A stretch of DNA of 64,000 nucleotides from Mangrovicoccus ximenensis (lineage in GTDB: Bacteria > Pseudomonadota > Alphaproteobacteria > Rhodobacterales > Rhodobacteraceae). Every line of letters begins with the position of its first letter. Position 1 is the first letter of the stretch. The notes below the pieces were generated by a model. The model saw only the letters and a list, made by a program, of their open reading frames with translations, was not told where the DNA came from and ran no database searches. The position numbers and the translations under genes were made by a program. Where the stretch lies: NCBI RefSeq assembly GCF_003056725.1, contig NZ_QBKZ01000025.1:88613-152612 (forward strand), written 5' to 3'. Below, piece by piece: positions 16,993-25,920 of this stretch.

Positions 16993-17754
16993 ATGCTGCG
17001 GAGCCATTTGCTTCTGACCGCTGCGGTCGTTTCGACCGGAACCTGCTTCACCCTGCCGGCGCTTGCCGATTGCGTGGCCGCCGACGGCAACGCGACCTGC
17101 TCCGGCGATCTCTACAACGGCCGCGGCGTCGAGTACCAGCGCGCCGACGGCGCCGGGGTCCGGACGGCCATCGTCCAGGACCTGACCCGCGACATCGAAA
17201 CGCCGCAGAACCCGCATGCCGCCCTTGTCGAATGGCACGGCGATGACGGCGGCGCCGGGCAGGCCGGCGGCAGCAGCGACCATGTCACCCTGGAATTCGT
17301 CGGCGGCGCGCATGGCGTCAACGGCATCGCCGGGCGGTTCCTCTCCGGCGCCACGACGCTCTCGACGGCCTGCGTGCAGCGCAGCCTGGAGCTGAATCCG
17401 ATGCTCGCCGCCCAGGAACGGGCGCTGGCGCGCCATGCCGGGGAAGCGGCCGCCGCCGCGGTCCGCGCGATCTGCGGGCTGCCCGATGCCGAGGTGATCC
17501 GACGGCTTTTCGCCGCGGCAGGTTTCCGCGAGATCTCCGTGGACAGCGTTGCTCTGGAGCTGCACCATCCCGACGCCCGCGCCTTCGCACGGGGCGCGAT
17601 GGGGGGCATGCATACCGGCGACAAGCTGTCGGGCCTCGGAGGCGCGGATGCAGAGGCGGCGGTGGAGACATTCCTCGACGGGCTCGGCCCCTGTTTCGAC
17701 GGCACCGGCATGCGGTTTCCGCATGTCTCCCATGTCATCGAAGCGCGGGCCTGA
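16993..17754 (+). CDS. Open chimera: autotransporter/adhesin N-terminus fused to a methyltransferase C-terminus
   Basis: The frame is open for 253 residues but looks like two unrelated proteins. Residues 1-26 are a Sec signal ending ALA-DC. Residues 27-115 resemble the first beta-helix turns of an autotransporter or beta-strand-repeat adhesin (ADGNATCSGDL, then VTLEFVGGAHGVNGIAGRF). From about residue 116 the sequence resembles the tail of a class I SAM methyltransferase: NPMLAAQERALARHAGEAAA, VIRRLFAAAGFREISVDSV. The joint lies near base 17340. A secreted methyltransferase tail with no SAM site is unlikely to be functional, and no passenger or barrel domain remains. Confidence 0.6.
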   Translation: MLRSHLLLTAAVVSTGTCFTLPALADCVAADGNATCSGDLYNGRGVEYQRADGAGVRTAIVQDLTRDIETPQNPHAALVEWHGDDGGAGQAGGSSDHVTLEFVGGAHGVNGIAGRFLSGATTLSTACVQRSLELNPMLAAQERALARHAGEAAAAAVRAICGLPDAEVIRRLFAAAGFREISVDSVALELHHPDARAFARGAMGGMHTGDKLSGLGGADAEAAVETFLDGLGPCFDGTGMRFPHVSHVIEARA

Positions 17755-17795
17755 GCGCGCCGCTTGCGGCGGCCAGGGCGCCGCGCTAACCGTTT

Positions 17796-17827
17796 GCGGC
17801 CCGGCTGCCGCGGCCCCTCCGGGCCGC
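17796..17827 (+). terminator. GC hairpin between the chimera and the bestrophin gene
   Basis: Perfect 9-bp arms GCGGCCCGG and CCGGGCCGC separated by 14 bases, 41 bases after the stop at 17754. No T-tract. It may be a weak terminator or a leader hairpin of the next gene. Confidence 0.4.
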
Positions 17828-17859
17828 CTACCGCGCCGGCCGCGCGAAAGGGCCGTTCC

Positions 17860-18714
17860 GTGATCATCCGCAAGCGTCCGGGAATGCTGGAGCTTTTCTT
17901 CGTCCTAAAGGGCTCGGTCATCCAGAAGATCTGGGTGCAGGTGCTGGCCGTGATGCTGATCTCGGTCGCCGTGGTCTTTGCCCACCGCAACCTTCCGGGG
18001 ATCGTTCCCTCGCTCGACCCCTCTCCTTTCGCGCTGATCGGCATCGCGCTGTCGATCTTCCTGAGCTTCCGCAACAGCGCCTGCTACGACCGCTGGTGGG
18101 AGGCGCGCAAGCTCTGGGGGCTGATGGTGCAGACCTCCCGCGACATCCTGCGCCAGACCGTCATGCTGGAGGGCAGCCCGGAGCGCCGCAGCATCCTGAT
18201 GGCGCTGGCCAGCTTCGCCCGCCGCTCGGGCGCGCAGCTGCGGGCCCGGCCGCAGGAGGAGGAGACCGCAGATGCCGCGCTGACCGGCGCCGGACGGACG
18301 GTCTCGGAGCTGGAACGCGCGGGACGGATCACCGCCACCGAGGCGCTGGTGCTGCATGAAAGCCTGAACCGTATGTCGGCGGCGCTTCTGGGCTGCGAGC
18401 GGCTGGCCAGCACGCCGGTGCCGTTCGCCTATACTCTCCTGCTGCACCGCACCGCCTATATCTACTGCACGATCCTGCCCTTCGGCTTCGCCGACACGCT
18501 GGGCTGGGTGGCGCCGCTGGCCACCGGGCTGGTCGCCTATGCCTTCTTCGGGCTCGACGCGCTTGCCGAGGAACTGGAGGAGCCGTTCTCCGACAAGCAG
18601 AACGCCATGCCGCTGACCGCCTATGCCGCGGCGATCGACATTTCCATGCGCCGCGGGCTGGGCGAGACCGACCTGCCGGAAATGCCGAAGCCCGAGGGCT
18701 ATGTCCTGACCTGA
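17860..18714 (+). CDS. Bestrophin family membrane protein
   Basis: A 284-residue bestrophin-like (YneE/RFP-TM) protein. Signatures are IIRKRPGMLELFFVLKGSVI at the start, LSIFLSFRNSACYDRWWEAR (the conserved FRN..YDRWWE motif) and FFGLDALAEELEEPFSDKQN (a DELEDPFG-like acidic motif). The family forms pentameric anion or cation channels in the inner membrane. The GTG start at 17860 has AAAGGG upstream and matches the family's N-terminus; an upstream ATG at 17764 would add an arginine-rich non-conserved tail. Confidence 0.93.
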   Translation: MIIRKRPGMLELFFVLKGSVIQKIWVQVLAVMLISVAVVFAHRNLPGIVPSLDPSPFALIGIALSIFLSFRNSACYDRWWEARKLWGLMVQTSRDILRQTVMLEGSPERRSILMALASFARRSGAQLRARPQEEETADAALTGAGRTVSELERAGRITATEALVLHESLNRMSAALLGCERLASTPVPFAYTLLLHRTAYIYCTILPFGFADTLGWVAPLATGLVAYAFFGLDALAEELEEPFSDKQNAMPLTAYAAAIDISMRRGLGETDLPEMPKPEGYVLT

Positions 18715-18942
18715 TCTGCATTCCCCAGCGGAAGATATGGGACGGGCGGAAATCGGCCCCTGCGCGCCCAAGACGCCTGCAACTTGCGCCATGTCATGTT
18801 ACCGTTTTCCTGCATATGGCATCCGGCTGCCCGAAGGGACGGTGCGCCCCGGCTGCGGCGGCGCAAGCGGGACCGGATGCCCGCAGAGATTCCGGCCGGA
18901 GCGGCCCCGGGCCCTCCGGCCCAGAGAGGTGAGGACAGGTAG

Positions 18943-20691
18943 ATGATGCACGACAAGATCCCCGGCGCGGACGCCAATGCCGTCCGTCCGGCCCGCAATG
19001 ACCGCGACCGGGAATTCCATGCCGCGATCGGCCGCTATACCGGCGGGCTGTCGCCGGCCGCGCTCGGCACCGCGACGCTGGACTGGTGGATGCACCTGCT
19101 GGGATCGCCGAACAAGCAGACCGAGCTCTACAACCTCGCCTGGGACCAGGCGATGGAGACGCTGAAGCTGCCCGCCGCCTGCCTCGCAGGCAAGGAAGAC
19201 TGCCCCGAGATGGCGGCCATGCAGAAGGACCGCCGCTTTGCCGCCCCGGGCTGGCGCAAGTTCCCGTTCAACGTGATGGCGCGCGGCTTCCTCAAGCAGG
19301 AAGCCTGGTGGAACGAGGCGACCTCCAAAGTCCACGGCACCGATCCGCGCCATGAACGGATCGTCAATTTCGCGATCCGCCAGATCGTCGATACCTGTTC
19401 GCCGTCGAATTATTTCTGGACCAACCCGGCGGTTCTGGAGAAGACCCGCGAGGAGCGGGGCCAGAACATCATGCGCGGCTTCCAGAACTATTTCGAGGAC
19501 CTCAAGGACCAGACCACCGGCGAGAAGGAACTCGACCCCGACTACAAGGTCGGCGAGGTGCTGGGGATCACGCCGGGCGAGGTGGTGCTGCGCAACGACC
19601 TGATCGAGCTGATCCGCTACACCCCATCCACCGCCGAGGTCCGCCCCGAGCCGGTGCTGATCGTGCCCGCCTGGATCATGAAATACTACATCCTCGATCT
19701 CGAACAGCGGAACTCGATGGTGAAATACCTCGTGGACCAGGGCTTCGAGGTCTACATGATCTCCTGGAAGAACCCCGGCAAGGAAGACGCCGAGAAGGGC
19801 ATGGACGACTATGTCCGCAACGGCAGCCTCGCCGCGCTCGACTTCGTCTCGCAGGGCACGCGCAAGGTCCATGCCGCGGGCTACTGCCTCGGCGGCACGC
19901 TCCTGTCGGCGACGGCGGCGCATGTCGCGCATCGCGCGTTCCAGCCGGTCGCCTCGATGACTCTGATGGCGGCGCAGGTCGATTTCACAGAAGCCGGCGA
20001 GCTGTCGCTCTTCATCTCCGAGTCCCAGGTGTCCTTCCTCGAGGACATCATGAAGACCCAGGGCTATCTCGATGCCGAGCAGATGGCCGGGGCCTTCACC
20101 ATGCTGCGCTCGAACGACCTGTTCTGGAGCCGGATCATCACCCAGTACATGATGGGCCAGAAATCCGGGAAGAACGCGCTGATGGCCTGGAATGCAGACA
20201 GCACGCGGATGCCTGCGCGGATGCATACCGAATACCTGCGCGGCCTGTTCCTGGAAAACCAGCTGGCGCGCGGCCAGTGGCGGGTGCTGGGCCACACGGT
20301 GAACCTGACCGATCTCGACATGCCGATCTTCGCGGTGGGCACCGAGACCGATCACGTCGCGCCCTGGCGCTCGGTCTACAAGATCAACCTGCTGACCGAC
20401 ACGGACGTGACCTTCGCGCTGACCTCGGGCGGCCACAATGCCGGCATCGTCTCGGAGCCCGGCCATCCGCGGCGGCACTACCGGCTGCTCGACAAGCCGC
20501 AGGGCGCGCCGCATCTGTCGGCCGACAGCTGGCTGAACAATGCCGAGATGCGCGACGGCTCGTGGTGGGAGGCCTGGTCGGCCTGGCTCGGCGCCCGCTC
20601 GGGCGCGCCGGTCCCGGCCCCCTCCGCGCCGGGACGTCGACCACGCAGAGCCTCGCCCGCGGCGCGGCGCAGCTGGAAACCGCGTATCTGA
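18943..20691 (+). CDS. phaC: Class I poly-3-hydroxyalkanoate synthase PhaC, C-terminus replaced
   Basis: A PHA synthase with the lipase-like box AAGYCLGGTLL (catalytic Cys), the acid in VGTETDHVAPW and the His in TSGGHNAGIV. The N-terminal domain (WWMHLLGSPNKQTELYNLAW, YFWTNPAVL) is present and the order is normal through GSWWEAWSAWLGARSG. PHA synthases of this group then end in a short conserved tail (YVLQR-type). Here, after about base 20630, the frame continues with an arginine-rich stretch because the DNA is the end of a ketopantoate-reductase-like gene. The enzyme polymerises 3-hydroxyacyl-CoA on granules. Activity without the tail is uncertain. Confidence 0.93.
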   Translation: MMHDKIPGADANAVRPARNDRDREFHAAIGRYTGGLSPAALGTATLDWWMHLLGSPNKQTELYNLAWDQAMETLKLPAACLAGKEDCPEMAAMQKDRRFAAPGWRKFPFNVMARGFLKQEAWWNEATSKVHGTDPRHERIVNFAIRQIVDTCSPSNYFWTNPAVLEKTREERGQNIMRGFQNYFEDLKDQTTGEKELDPDYKVGEVLGITPGEVVLRNDLIELIRYTPSTAEVRPEPVLIVPAWIMKYYILDLEQRNSMVKYLVDQGFEVYMISWKNPGKEDAEKGMDDYVRNGSLAALDFVSQGTRKVHAAGYCLGGTLLSATAAHVAHRAFQPVASMTLMAAQVDFTEAGELSLFISESQVSFLEDIMKTQGYLDAEQMAGAFTMLRSNDLFWSRIITQYMMGQKSGKNALMAWNADSTRMPARMHTEYLRGLFLENQLARGQWRVLGHTVNLTDLDMPIFAVGTETDHVAPWRSVYKINLLTDTDVTFALTSGGHNAGIVSEPGHPRRHYRLLDKPQGAPHLSADSWLNNAEMRDGSWWEAWSAWLGARSGAPVPAPSAPGRRPRRASPAARRSWKPRI

Positions 20692-20840
20692 ACGGCGAGA
20701 TCGTCACCATGGCGCGGGCGGCCGGCCTCGATGCGCCGGTGAATGCCGCGCTTGTCCGCCTCGGCGCGCATCTTGCCGGGAACAAGGCGGCGCCCGGCGC
20801 GATGACCGTGGGTGAACTGGAAGACTGGATCCGGACCTGA
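20640..20840 (+). pseudogene. C-terminal remnant of a ketopantoate reductase (PanE/ApbA)-like gene
   Basis: In the frame one base shifted from phaC, about 62 residues match the C-terminal helical domain of 2-dehydropantoate 2-reductases: LETAYLNGEIVTMARAAGLD and APVNAALVRLGAHLAGNK, ending ELEDWIRT. The NADP domain is missing. It overlaps the misread phaC tail. A remnant with the opposite end of this family lies next to ahcY at about 4222-4324. Confidence 0.7.
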
Positions 20841-20877
20841 CCCTTTGCGGGCGGGACCGCTGGCAGGGGAATGACGG

Positions 20878-21804
20878 ATGAGCTCGGGACTTCTGGCGCT
20901 CTTGGATGACGTGGCGTTGATCGCGAAGACGGCGGCGGCCTCGGTGGATGACGTGGCGGGGATGACCGCCAAGGCCGGCTCGAAGGCCGCGGGCGTGGTG
21001 ATCGACGATGCCGCGGTGACGCCGCGCTATGTGATGGGCTTTTCGCCGACGCGGGAGATCCCGATCGTCTGGAAGATCGCCAAGGGCTCGATCTTCAACA
21101 AGCTCGTCATCCTGCTGCCCGGCGCGCTGATCCTCAGCCAGTTCGCCCCCTGGGCGATCACCCCGATCCTGATGGCCGGCGGCCTGTTCCTCTGCTTCGA
21201 GGGCGCCGAGAAGGTGATGGAGCTCTTCGGGCCGAAGGAAAAGGCGGAGGAGGAGCTGCCCGAGCCCGGCACCGACCTGGAGAAGACCCGGGTTGCCTCG
21301 GCGATCAAGACCGACCTGATCCTCTCGGCCGAGATCATGGCGATCGCGCTCAGCTCGCTGCCCGACTCGCCGCTCTGGGAGCAGGCCGTGGTGCTGGCCG
21401 CGGTCGGCGTGGCGATCACCGCGGGCGTCTACGGCGCGGTGGCGCTGATCGTGAAGGCCGACGATATCGGGCTGCACCTGTCGGAGAACAGCCGCTCGGG
21501 CGCGGTCAAGGCCTTCGGCCGCGGGCTGGTGCGGGCGATGCCCTGGGTGCTGTTCGCGCTGGCCAAGATCGGCATGGTCGCGATGCTCTGGGTCGGCGGC
21601 GGCATCCTGCTGCACGGCACCGAGGAGCTCGGCTGGCACGGACCCGCCGGGATCGTCCACCACCTGCAGGAGGGCATCGGCCATGCGGTGCCGTTCTTCG
21701 GATGGCTCGCGGGGGCGGTGGCCTCCTCGGCGATCGGGCTGGCGGTGGGCTTCTGCCTGGTGCCGCTCGGCCATGCCGTGGCGCGGCTGCGCGGCGGCCA
21801 CTGA
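20878..21804 (+). CDS. DUF808 (YedI-like) membrane protein
   Basis: A 308-residue protein starting MSSGLLALLDDVALIAKTAA with the DUF808 signature DDVAGMTAKAGSKAAGVVID, followed by PTREIPIVWKIAKGSIFNKL and about six hydrophobic segments. It is a widely conserved inner-membrane protein of unknown function. GGGAATGACGG precedes the ATG. The gene appears intact and stands alone between the reductase remnant and a convergent symporter. Confidence 0.92.
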   Translation: MSSGLLALLDDVALIAKTAAASVDDVAGMTAKAGSKAAGVVIDDAAVTPRYVMGFSPTREIPIVWKIAKGSIFNKLVILLPGALILSQFAPWAITPILMAGGLFLCFEGAEKVMELFGPKEKAEEELPEPGTDLEKTRVASAIKTDLILSAEIMAIALSSLPDSPLWEQAVVLAAVGVAITAGVYGAVALIVKADDIGLHLSENSRSGAVKAFGRGLVRAMPWVLFALAKIGMVAMLWVGGGILLHGTEELGWHGPAGIVHHLQEGIGHAVPFFGWLAGAVASSAIGLAVGFCLVPLGHAVARLRGGH

Positions 21805-21981
21805 CCGGCGGGCGAACCTTGCCAGCCCCCTAAGACGGGTGCCTGATTTTTAGACATTCGGTGCTTTGGAAAAGCGGGTGATTCCGGTATTGTCATGGGA
21901 CATCGGCAACCGGCGCGCCGCCACCTGATGCGGACCGGGATGCCAGCGGAATCGCGGACAGGGGTGTGTCCGGGGTGGAAG

Positions 21982-22009
21982 AGAGGGTTCCGGACCGCCG
22001 GAACCCTCT
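21982..22009. terminator. Bidirectional terminator between DUF808 and the symporter
   Basis: A 12-bp perfect stem AGAGGGTTCCGG with its complement around loop ACCG, located between two convergent genes. No long T-tract but a very stable hairpin. Confidence 0.7.
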
Positions 22010-22085
22010 TCGCGTTCCAGGCCCGGCGCCTCGTCCCTGCCGGGCAGCCCCCGCCGCATCCTGGGACGCGGCGGGGGGAACCGTC

Positions 22086-23459
22086 CTATTCGGCCGGGGA
22101 ATGGCCCTGCGGATGAACGGCGTCGGCGAGGCGCTTCTCGGCCTCGGGGTCGATGTCCAGCTCGTGGCCGCTTTCCAGCGCCGCATCGGGATCGTTGAAC
22201 TTCGCGATGTCGAGCTTGCCCTCGGTCTTGGCCACGACCACCGTCACCATCGCATCGCCGGTGACGTTCACCGCGGTGCGCAGCATGTCCATCAGGCGGT
22301 CGACGCCGAGGATGATCGCGATCCCGTCAAGCGGCAGCCCGACCTGTCCCAGCACCATGGTCAGCATCACCATGCCGACGCCGGGAACGCCCGCGGTGCC
22401 GATCGAGGCCAGCACCGCCATGCCGATCACCGTCAGGTAGCCCGAGACGCCCAGATCGACGCCGTAGACATTGGCGATGAACACCGTCGCCACGCCCTGC
22501 ATGATCGCGGTGCCGTCCATGTTGATTGTGGCGCCGAACGGGATGGTGAAGGAGGCGACCGACTGGTCCGCGCCCATCCGCTCGGTCACGTTGCGGTAGT
22601 TGACCGGGATCGTCGCCGAGGAGGAGGCGGTCGAGAAGGCGAAGACCTGGGTCGGCCACATCTTCTTCAGGAAGGTGACGGGGCTCAGCCCCGAGGTCGC
22701 CTTGAAGATGATCATCAGCACGACGAAACAGTGCAGCACGAGCGCCAGCACCAGCGACGAGACATAGCCCAGCACCGGCAGGAAGACGACCAGGCCTTCC
22801 TGGGCGAAGACCTTGGCGATCAGGCAGAACACGCCGTAGGGCGCGAAATGCATGACGATCTCGACGATCTTCATCATCAGCTCGTTCATGTATTCGCAGC
22901 CCTGCAGGAACGGCTTCGAGATGTCGCCCAGCATCAGCGCCGCGACCGCGAGCACGATGACATAGAAGATGATCTGCAGCATCTGGCCGTTCGCCGCCGC
23001 CGCGATCGGGTTCGAGGGCACGATGTCGGCGATCACGCTCCAGGCCGAGGGGGCCTCCTTGCCGGCCACCGAGCCGACCTCTACGCCGGACATCTCGAAG
23101 CCGCTGCCCGGTCCGATGATCAGCGAGACGCCGATCGCCATCATGATGGCGAGCGCCGTGGTCGCGATGTAGAGCACCAGAGACTTGCCGCCGACCCGGC
23201 CGAGCGCGCCGATATCGCCAATCCCGGCGACGCCGCAGATCAGCGAGAAGATCACCAGCGGCACGACCAACATCTTCAGCGCGTTCATGAAGATCGTGCC
23301 GATCATGGTGAACAGGCCGTCGACGAGCAGGCTGTTCAGGAAGCCGAGGTCGATTGCGTTCAGGATCAGGCCGGTGACGATGCCGCCGCCCATCGCGATG
23401 AGTATCTTGGCGGTCAGCGACATGCGCCCTCCGCCTGCCGTTGCATCCGGACTTGCCAT
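22086..23459 (-). CDS. Dicarboxylate/amino acid:cation symporter (DAACS family)
   Basis: A 457-residue GltP/DctA-type secondary transporter. DAACS motifs are visible: STASSSATIPVNYRN (the serine-rich hairpin loop), IPFGATINMDGTAIMQGVAT (the NMDGT substrate and cation motif) and GVDRLMDMLRTAVNVTGDAM (HP2 and TM8, binding the amino group). It imports glutamate, aspartate or C4-dicarboxylates with Na+ or H+. The start at 23459 (MASPDATAGGG) has a near-perfect AGGAG eight bases upstream; an internal ATG at 23423 is the alternative. The C-terminus is acidic and cytosolic. Confidence 0.95.
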   Translation of the reverse strand: MASPDATAGGGRMSLTAKILIAMGGGIVTGLILNAIDLGFLNSLLVDGLFTMIGTIFMNALKMLVVPLVIFSLICGVAGIGDIGALGRVGGKSLVLYIATTALAIMMAIGVSLIIGPGSGFEMSGVEVGSVAGKEAPSAWSVIADIVPSNPIAAAANGQMLQIIFYVIVLAVAALMLGDISKPFLQGCEYMNELMMKIVEIVMHFAPYGVFCLIAKVFAQEGLVVFLPVLGYVSSLVLALVLHCFVVLMIIFKATSGLSPVTFLKKMWPTQVFAFSTASSSATIPVNYRNVTERMGADQSVASFTIPFGATINMDGTAIMQGVATVFIANVYGVDLGVSGYLTVIGMAVLASIGTAGVPGVGMVMLTMVLGQVGLPLDGIAIILGVDRLMDMLRTAVNVTGDAMVTVVVAKTEGKLDIAKFNDPDAALESGHELDIDPEAEKRLADAVHPQGHSPAE

Positions 23460-23623
23460 GCGGATTCTCCTGCATTCCCTGTTGTCCTTGCGGACAAGGA
23501 TATGCCGGGAGCGGCTCCGGCAAAGCCGGGCGGCGCAGTTTGGCCCGGATGTCATGCGCTAACATGCATCCTTTGCGGCAGGATTAGGCAATTTCACGGG
23601 ATCGGCGGCGCCTGTTTCCCGCC

Positions 23624-24049
23624 TCAGCTGCCGGGATCGGTGCCGCCGAGCGCGCAGATCGCGGCGAATTCCGCCTCGGTCACCGGCTGCACCGAGAGGC
23701 GGGAATTCTTCGCCAGCACCATCTCCGAGAGGCGCGGATCGGCCTTGACCATGTCCAGCGTCACCGGGGTCTCCAGGGGGCGGACGGCCTTGATGTCGAC
23801 GCATTCCCAGCGCGGATCGCCGGCCTTGCTGTCGGGATGGACCTCGGCAATCACCTCGATGATGCCGACCACGGCCTTCTCCTTCTGCGAATGGTAGAAG
23901 AAGCCGCGGTCGCCTTTCTTCATCTCGCGCATGAAGTTGCGCGCCTGATAGTTGCGCACCCCGTCCCATTCCTCGCCGGCATCGCCTTTCGCGGCCTGGT
24001 CGTCCCAGGACCAGGTGGAGGGTTCGGACTTGAACAGCCAGTAGCGCAT
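23624..24049 (-). CDS. EVE-domain protein
   Basis: A 141-residue EVE (PUA-like) protein beginning MRYWLFKSEPSTWSWDDQAA. WDGVRNYQARNFMREMKKGD and FFYHSQKEKAVVGIIEV form the hydrophobic pocket that, in the fold, recognises modified bases. Bacterial members are conserved but poorly characterised. It is complete and divergent from the Nramp gene. Confidence 0.95.
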   Translation of the reverse strand: MRYWLFKSEPSTWSWDDQAAKGDAGEEWDGVRNYQARNFMREMKKGDRGFFYHSQKEKAVVGIIEVIAEVHPDSKAGDPRWECVDIKAVRPLETPVTLDMVKADPRLSEMVLAKNSRLSVQPVTEAEFAAICALGGTDPGS

Positions 24050-24187
24050 CGCGGTCTCCGTGCTTGGTCGCGCCTTGGATGGCGTCCGGGCCCTGTGCGA
24101 GTCAAGCTGTGTCGCATCGCCGGGAACGGTTTGAAATGCTAGCGGTTCGCAACTAGAGCCAGTGCCGTTTTCCGGAAGCGTAGTGCG

Positions 24188-25477
24188 ATGCCAAGTTTGA
24201 CCGACAGGACCCGGGCAGGGATTTCCGCCGCTTTGGCGGGAGAGACGGGGGGCTGGCGGCGCAGGCTGCTCTTTGCCGGCCCGGCGGTGGTGGCCTCGGT
24301 CGCCTATATGGACCCCGGCAATTACGCGACCAACATCCAGGCGGGGGCGGGCTACGGCTACCAGCTGCTGTGGGTGGTGCTGCTGGCGAACCTGATCGCC
24401 ATGCTGTTCCAGGCGCTCTCGGCGCGGCTCGGGATCGTCACCGGCCGGAACCTCGCCGAGCTGTCGCGCGACCGCCTGCCGAAGCCGCTGGTCTGGGTGA
24501 TGTGGGCGGTGAGCGAGGTCGCCGCGATGGCCACGGACCTGGCCGAGTTCCTCGGCGGCGCGATCGGCCTGTCGCTGCTTTTCGGGCTGCCGCTGCTGGC
24601 GGGGATGGCGGTGACGGCAATCGTGACCTACGGGCTCCTGATGTTCGAAGGCCGCGGCTTCCGCCCGATGGAGCTGATCATCGGCGCCATGGTGGGCGTG
24701 ATCGGCCTTTGCTACCTCGCCGAGATGCTGATCGCGCCGGTCGACTGGCCGGCCGCGGCGGCCGGGCTGGTGACGCCTGCCATGCCGGACAGCGCCGCGC
24801 TGACCATCGCGGTCGGGATCATCGGCGCCACGGTGATGCCGCATGCGATCTACCTGCATTCCGGCCTGACCCAGGCCCGCGCCCGTCCGCGCGACCTGGC
24901 CGAGCGCCGCAAGCTGGTGTCCTATTCCAATACCGAGGTGGTCTGCGCGCTGGCCGTGGCCGGGATGATCAACATGGCGATGGTGATCATGGCCGCCAGC
25001 GCCTTCCATCGCGGCCATTCCGAGGTGGCCGAGATCGAGACCGCCTACCACACGCTGACGCCGCTTCTGGGCGGCGCGGCGGCGGTGGCCTTCCTGACCT
25101 CGCTGATCGCCTCGGGCGTTTCCAGCTCTGTCGTCGGCACCATGGCGGGGCAGATGATCATGCAGGGCTTCCTGCGGTTCCGCGTGCCGATCTGGCTGCG
25201 CCGCGCGGTAACCATGGTGCCGGCCTTCGCGGTGGTGCTGGCCGGGGCGAATGCGACCCAGGCGCTGGTGATGAGCCAGGTGGTGCTGTCGATCGCCCTG
25301 CCGGTGCCGATGCTGGCGCTCCTGGCCTTCGTCGGGCGGCAGGACGTCATGGGCGAGCTTGCCGTGAAGCGCCCGGTGCTGGTTGCGGCAGGGGGCGGCG
25401 CGGTGCTGGTCCTGGGGCTGAACTTCGTTCTGCTCGCCGACTTTTTCGGCGTCAGCCTGCCGTTCCTGGCGGGCTGA
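24188..25477 (+). CDS. mntH: Nramp family divalent metal (Mn2+/Fe2+) transporter
   Basis: A 429-residue Nramp transporter with 11 predicted helices. The metal-site motif in TM1 is YMDPGNYATN (DPGN) and the TM6 motif is MPHAIYLHSG (MPH). It imports Mn2+ and Fe2+ with protons. Upstream at 24135-24155 a TGC-N9-GCA-like dyad (ATGCTAGCGGTTCGCAAC) could be a Mur/Fur-type site, but the match is weak. A cluster of GCCGGCT repeats follows the stop. The symbol is assigned from family; metal preference is not proven. Confidence 0.93.
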   Translation: MPSLTDRTRAGISAALAGETGGWRRRLLFAGPAVVASVAYMDPGNYATNIQAGAGYGYQLLWVVLLANLIAMLFQALSARLGIVTGRNLAELSRDRLPKPLVWVMWAVSEVAAMATDLAEFLGGAIGLSLLFGLPLLAGMAVTAIVTYGLLMFEGRGFRPMELIIGAMVGVIGLCYLAEMLIAPVDWPAAAAGLVTPAMPDSAALTIAVGIIGATVMPHAIYLHSGLTQARARPRDLAERRKLVSYSNTEVVCALAVAGMINMAMVIMAASAFHRGHSEVAEIETAYHTLTPLLGGAAAVAFLTSLIASGVSSSVVGTMAGQMIMQGFLRFRVPIWLRRAVTMVPAFAVVLAGANATQALVMSQVVLSIALPVPMLALLAFVGRQDVMGELAVKRPVLVAAGGGAVLVLGLNFVLLADFFGVSLPFLAG

Positions 25478-25585
25478 GCCGGCTTTCCGGGCCGGCCCGG
25501 CCGATGGTCACGCGTGGCGCCGGCTGAGCCGGCTTCCTGCCTTGAGCCGGCTCAGCTGACTTTCAGTCTTGCGCCGGCTCAGCCG
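25478..25585. repeat. Cluster of GCCGGCTCAG-type short repeats
   Basis: Between the convergent Nramp and YciI genes the motif GAGCCGGC/GCCGGCTC occurs five times in both orientations, including the perfect palindrome TGAGCCGGCTCA around 25543 and two GCGCCGGCT(C/G)AGCC copies. They can fold into alternative hairpins, so the cluster may serve as a bidirectional terminator or be a small repetitive element. Confidence 0.6.
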
Positions 25586-25851
25586 ACGACGCGTTTCCAG
25601 TGCATGATCTGCACGCTGTCGAACAGGTCGGCCTTGGCATAGGGGTCGTTGGCCGCCCATTCGGCTGCCTGCTCTTCGGTTTCCACGGTCAGGATCACCA
25701 GCGAACCGATCATCTGCCCCTCGGGGTCGAGGAACGGGCCGGCCTGCTCGACCGCGCCGGTTTCGGCGATATAGGCCAGATGCGCGTCGCGGTTGGCCTT
25801 GCGGATCTCGAGCGCGCCGGGCTTGTCGAGGCAGATCAGGGTATAGGGCAT
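25579..25851 (-). CDS. YciI-family protein
   Basis: A 90-residue YCII dimeric alpha/beta-barrel protein starting MPYTLICLDKPGALEIRKAN. AHLAYIAETGAVEQAGPFLD contains the conserved His/Asp-type pair and PYAKADLFDSVQIMHWKRV the C-terminal strand. ATG at 25851 is preceded by AAGAGGAGCC, a good ribosome-binding site. In related genomes this gene often sits close to gpsA and an EVE gene, both of which are nearby here. Function is unknown. Confidence 0.92.
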   Translation of the reverse strand: MPYTLICLDKPGALEIRKANRDAHLAYIAETGAVEQAGPFLDPEGQMIGSLVILTVETEEQAAEWAANDPYAKADLFDSVQIMHWKRVVG

Positions 25852-25920
25852 GGAACGGCTCCTCTTGCGTCTGCCCGTTCCTAGCAGCCCCGGCGCGCCG
25901 ATCAAGGCGGCATCCACGCG

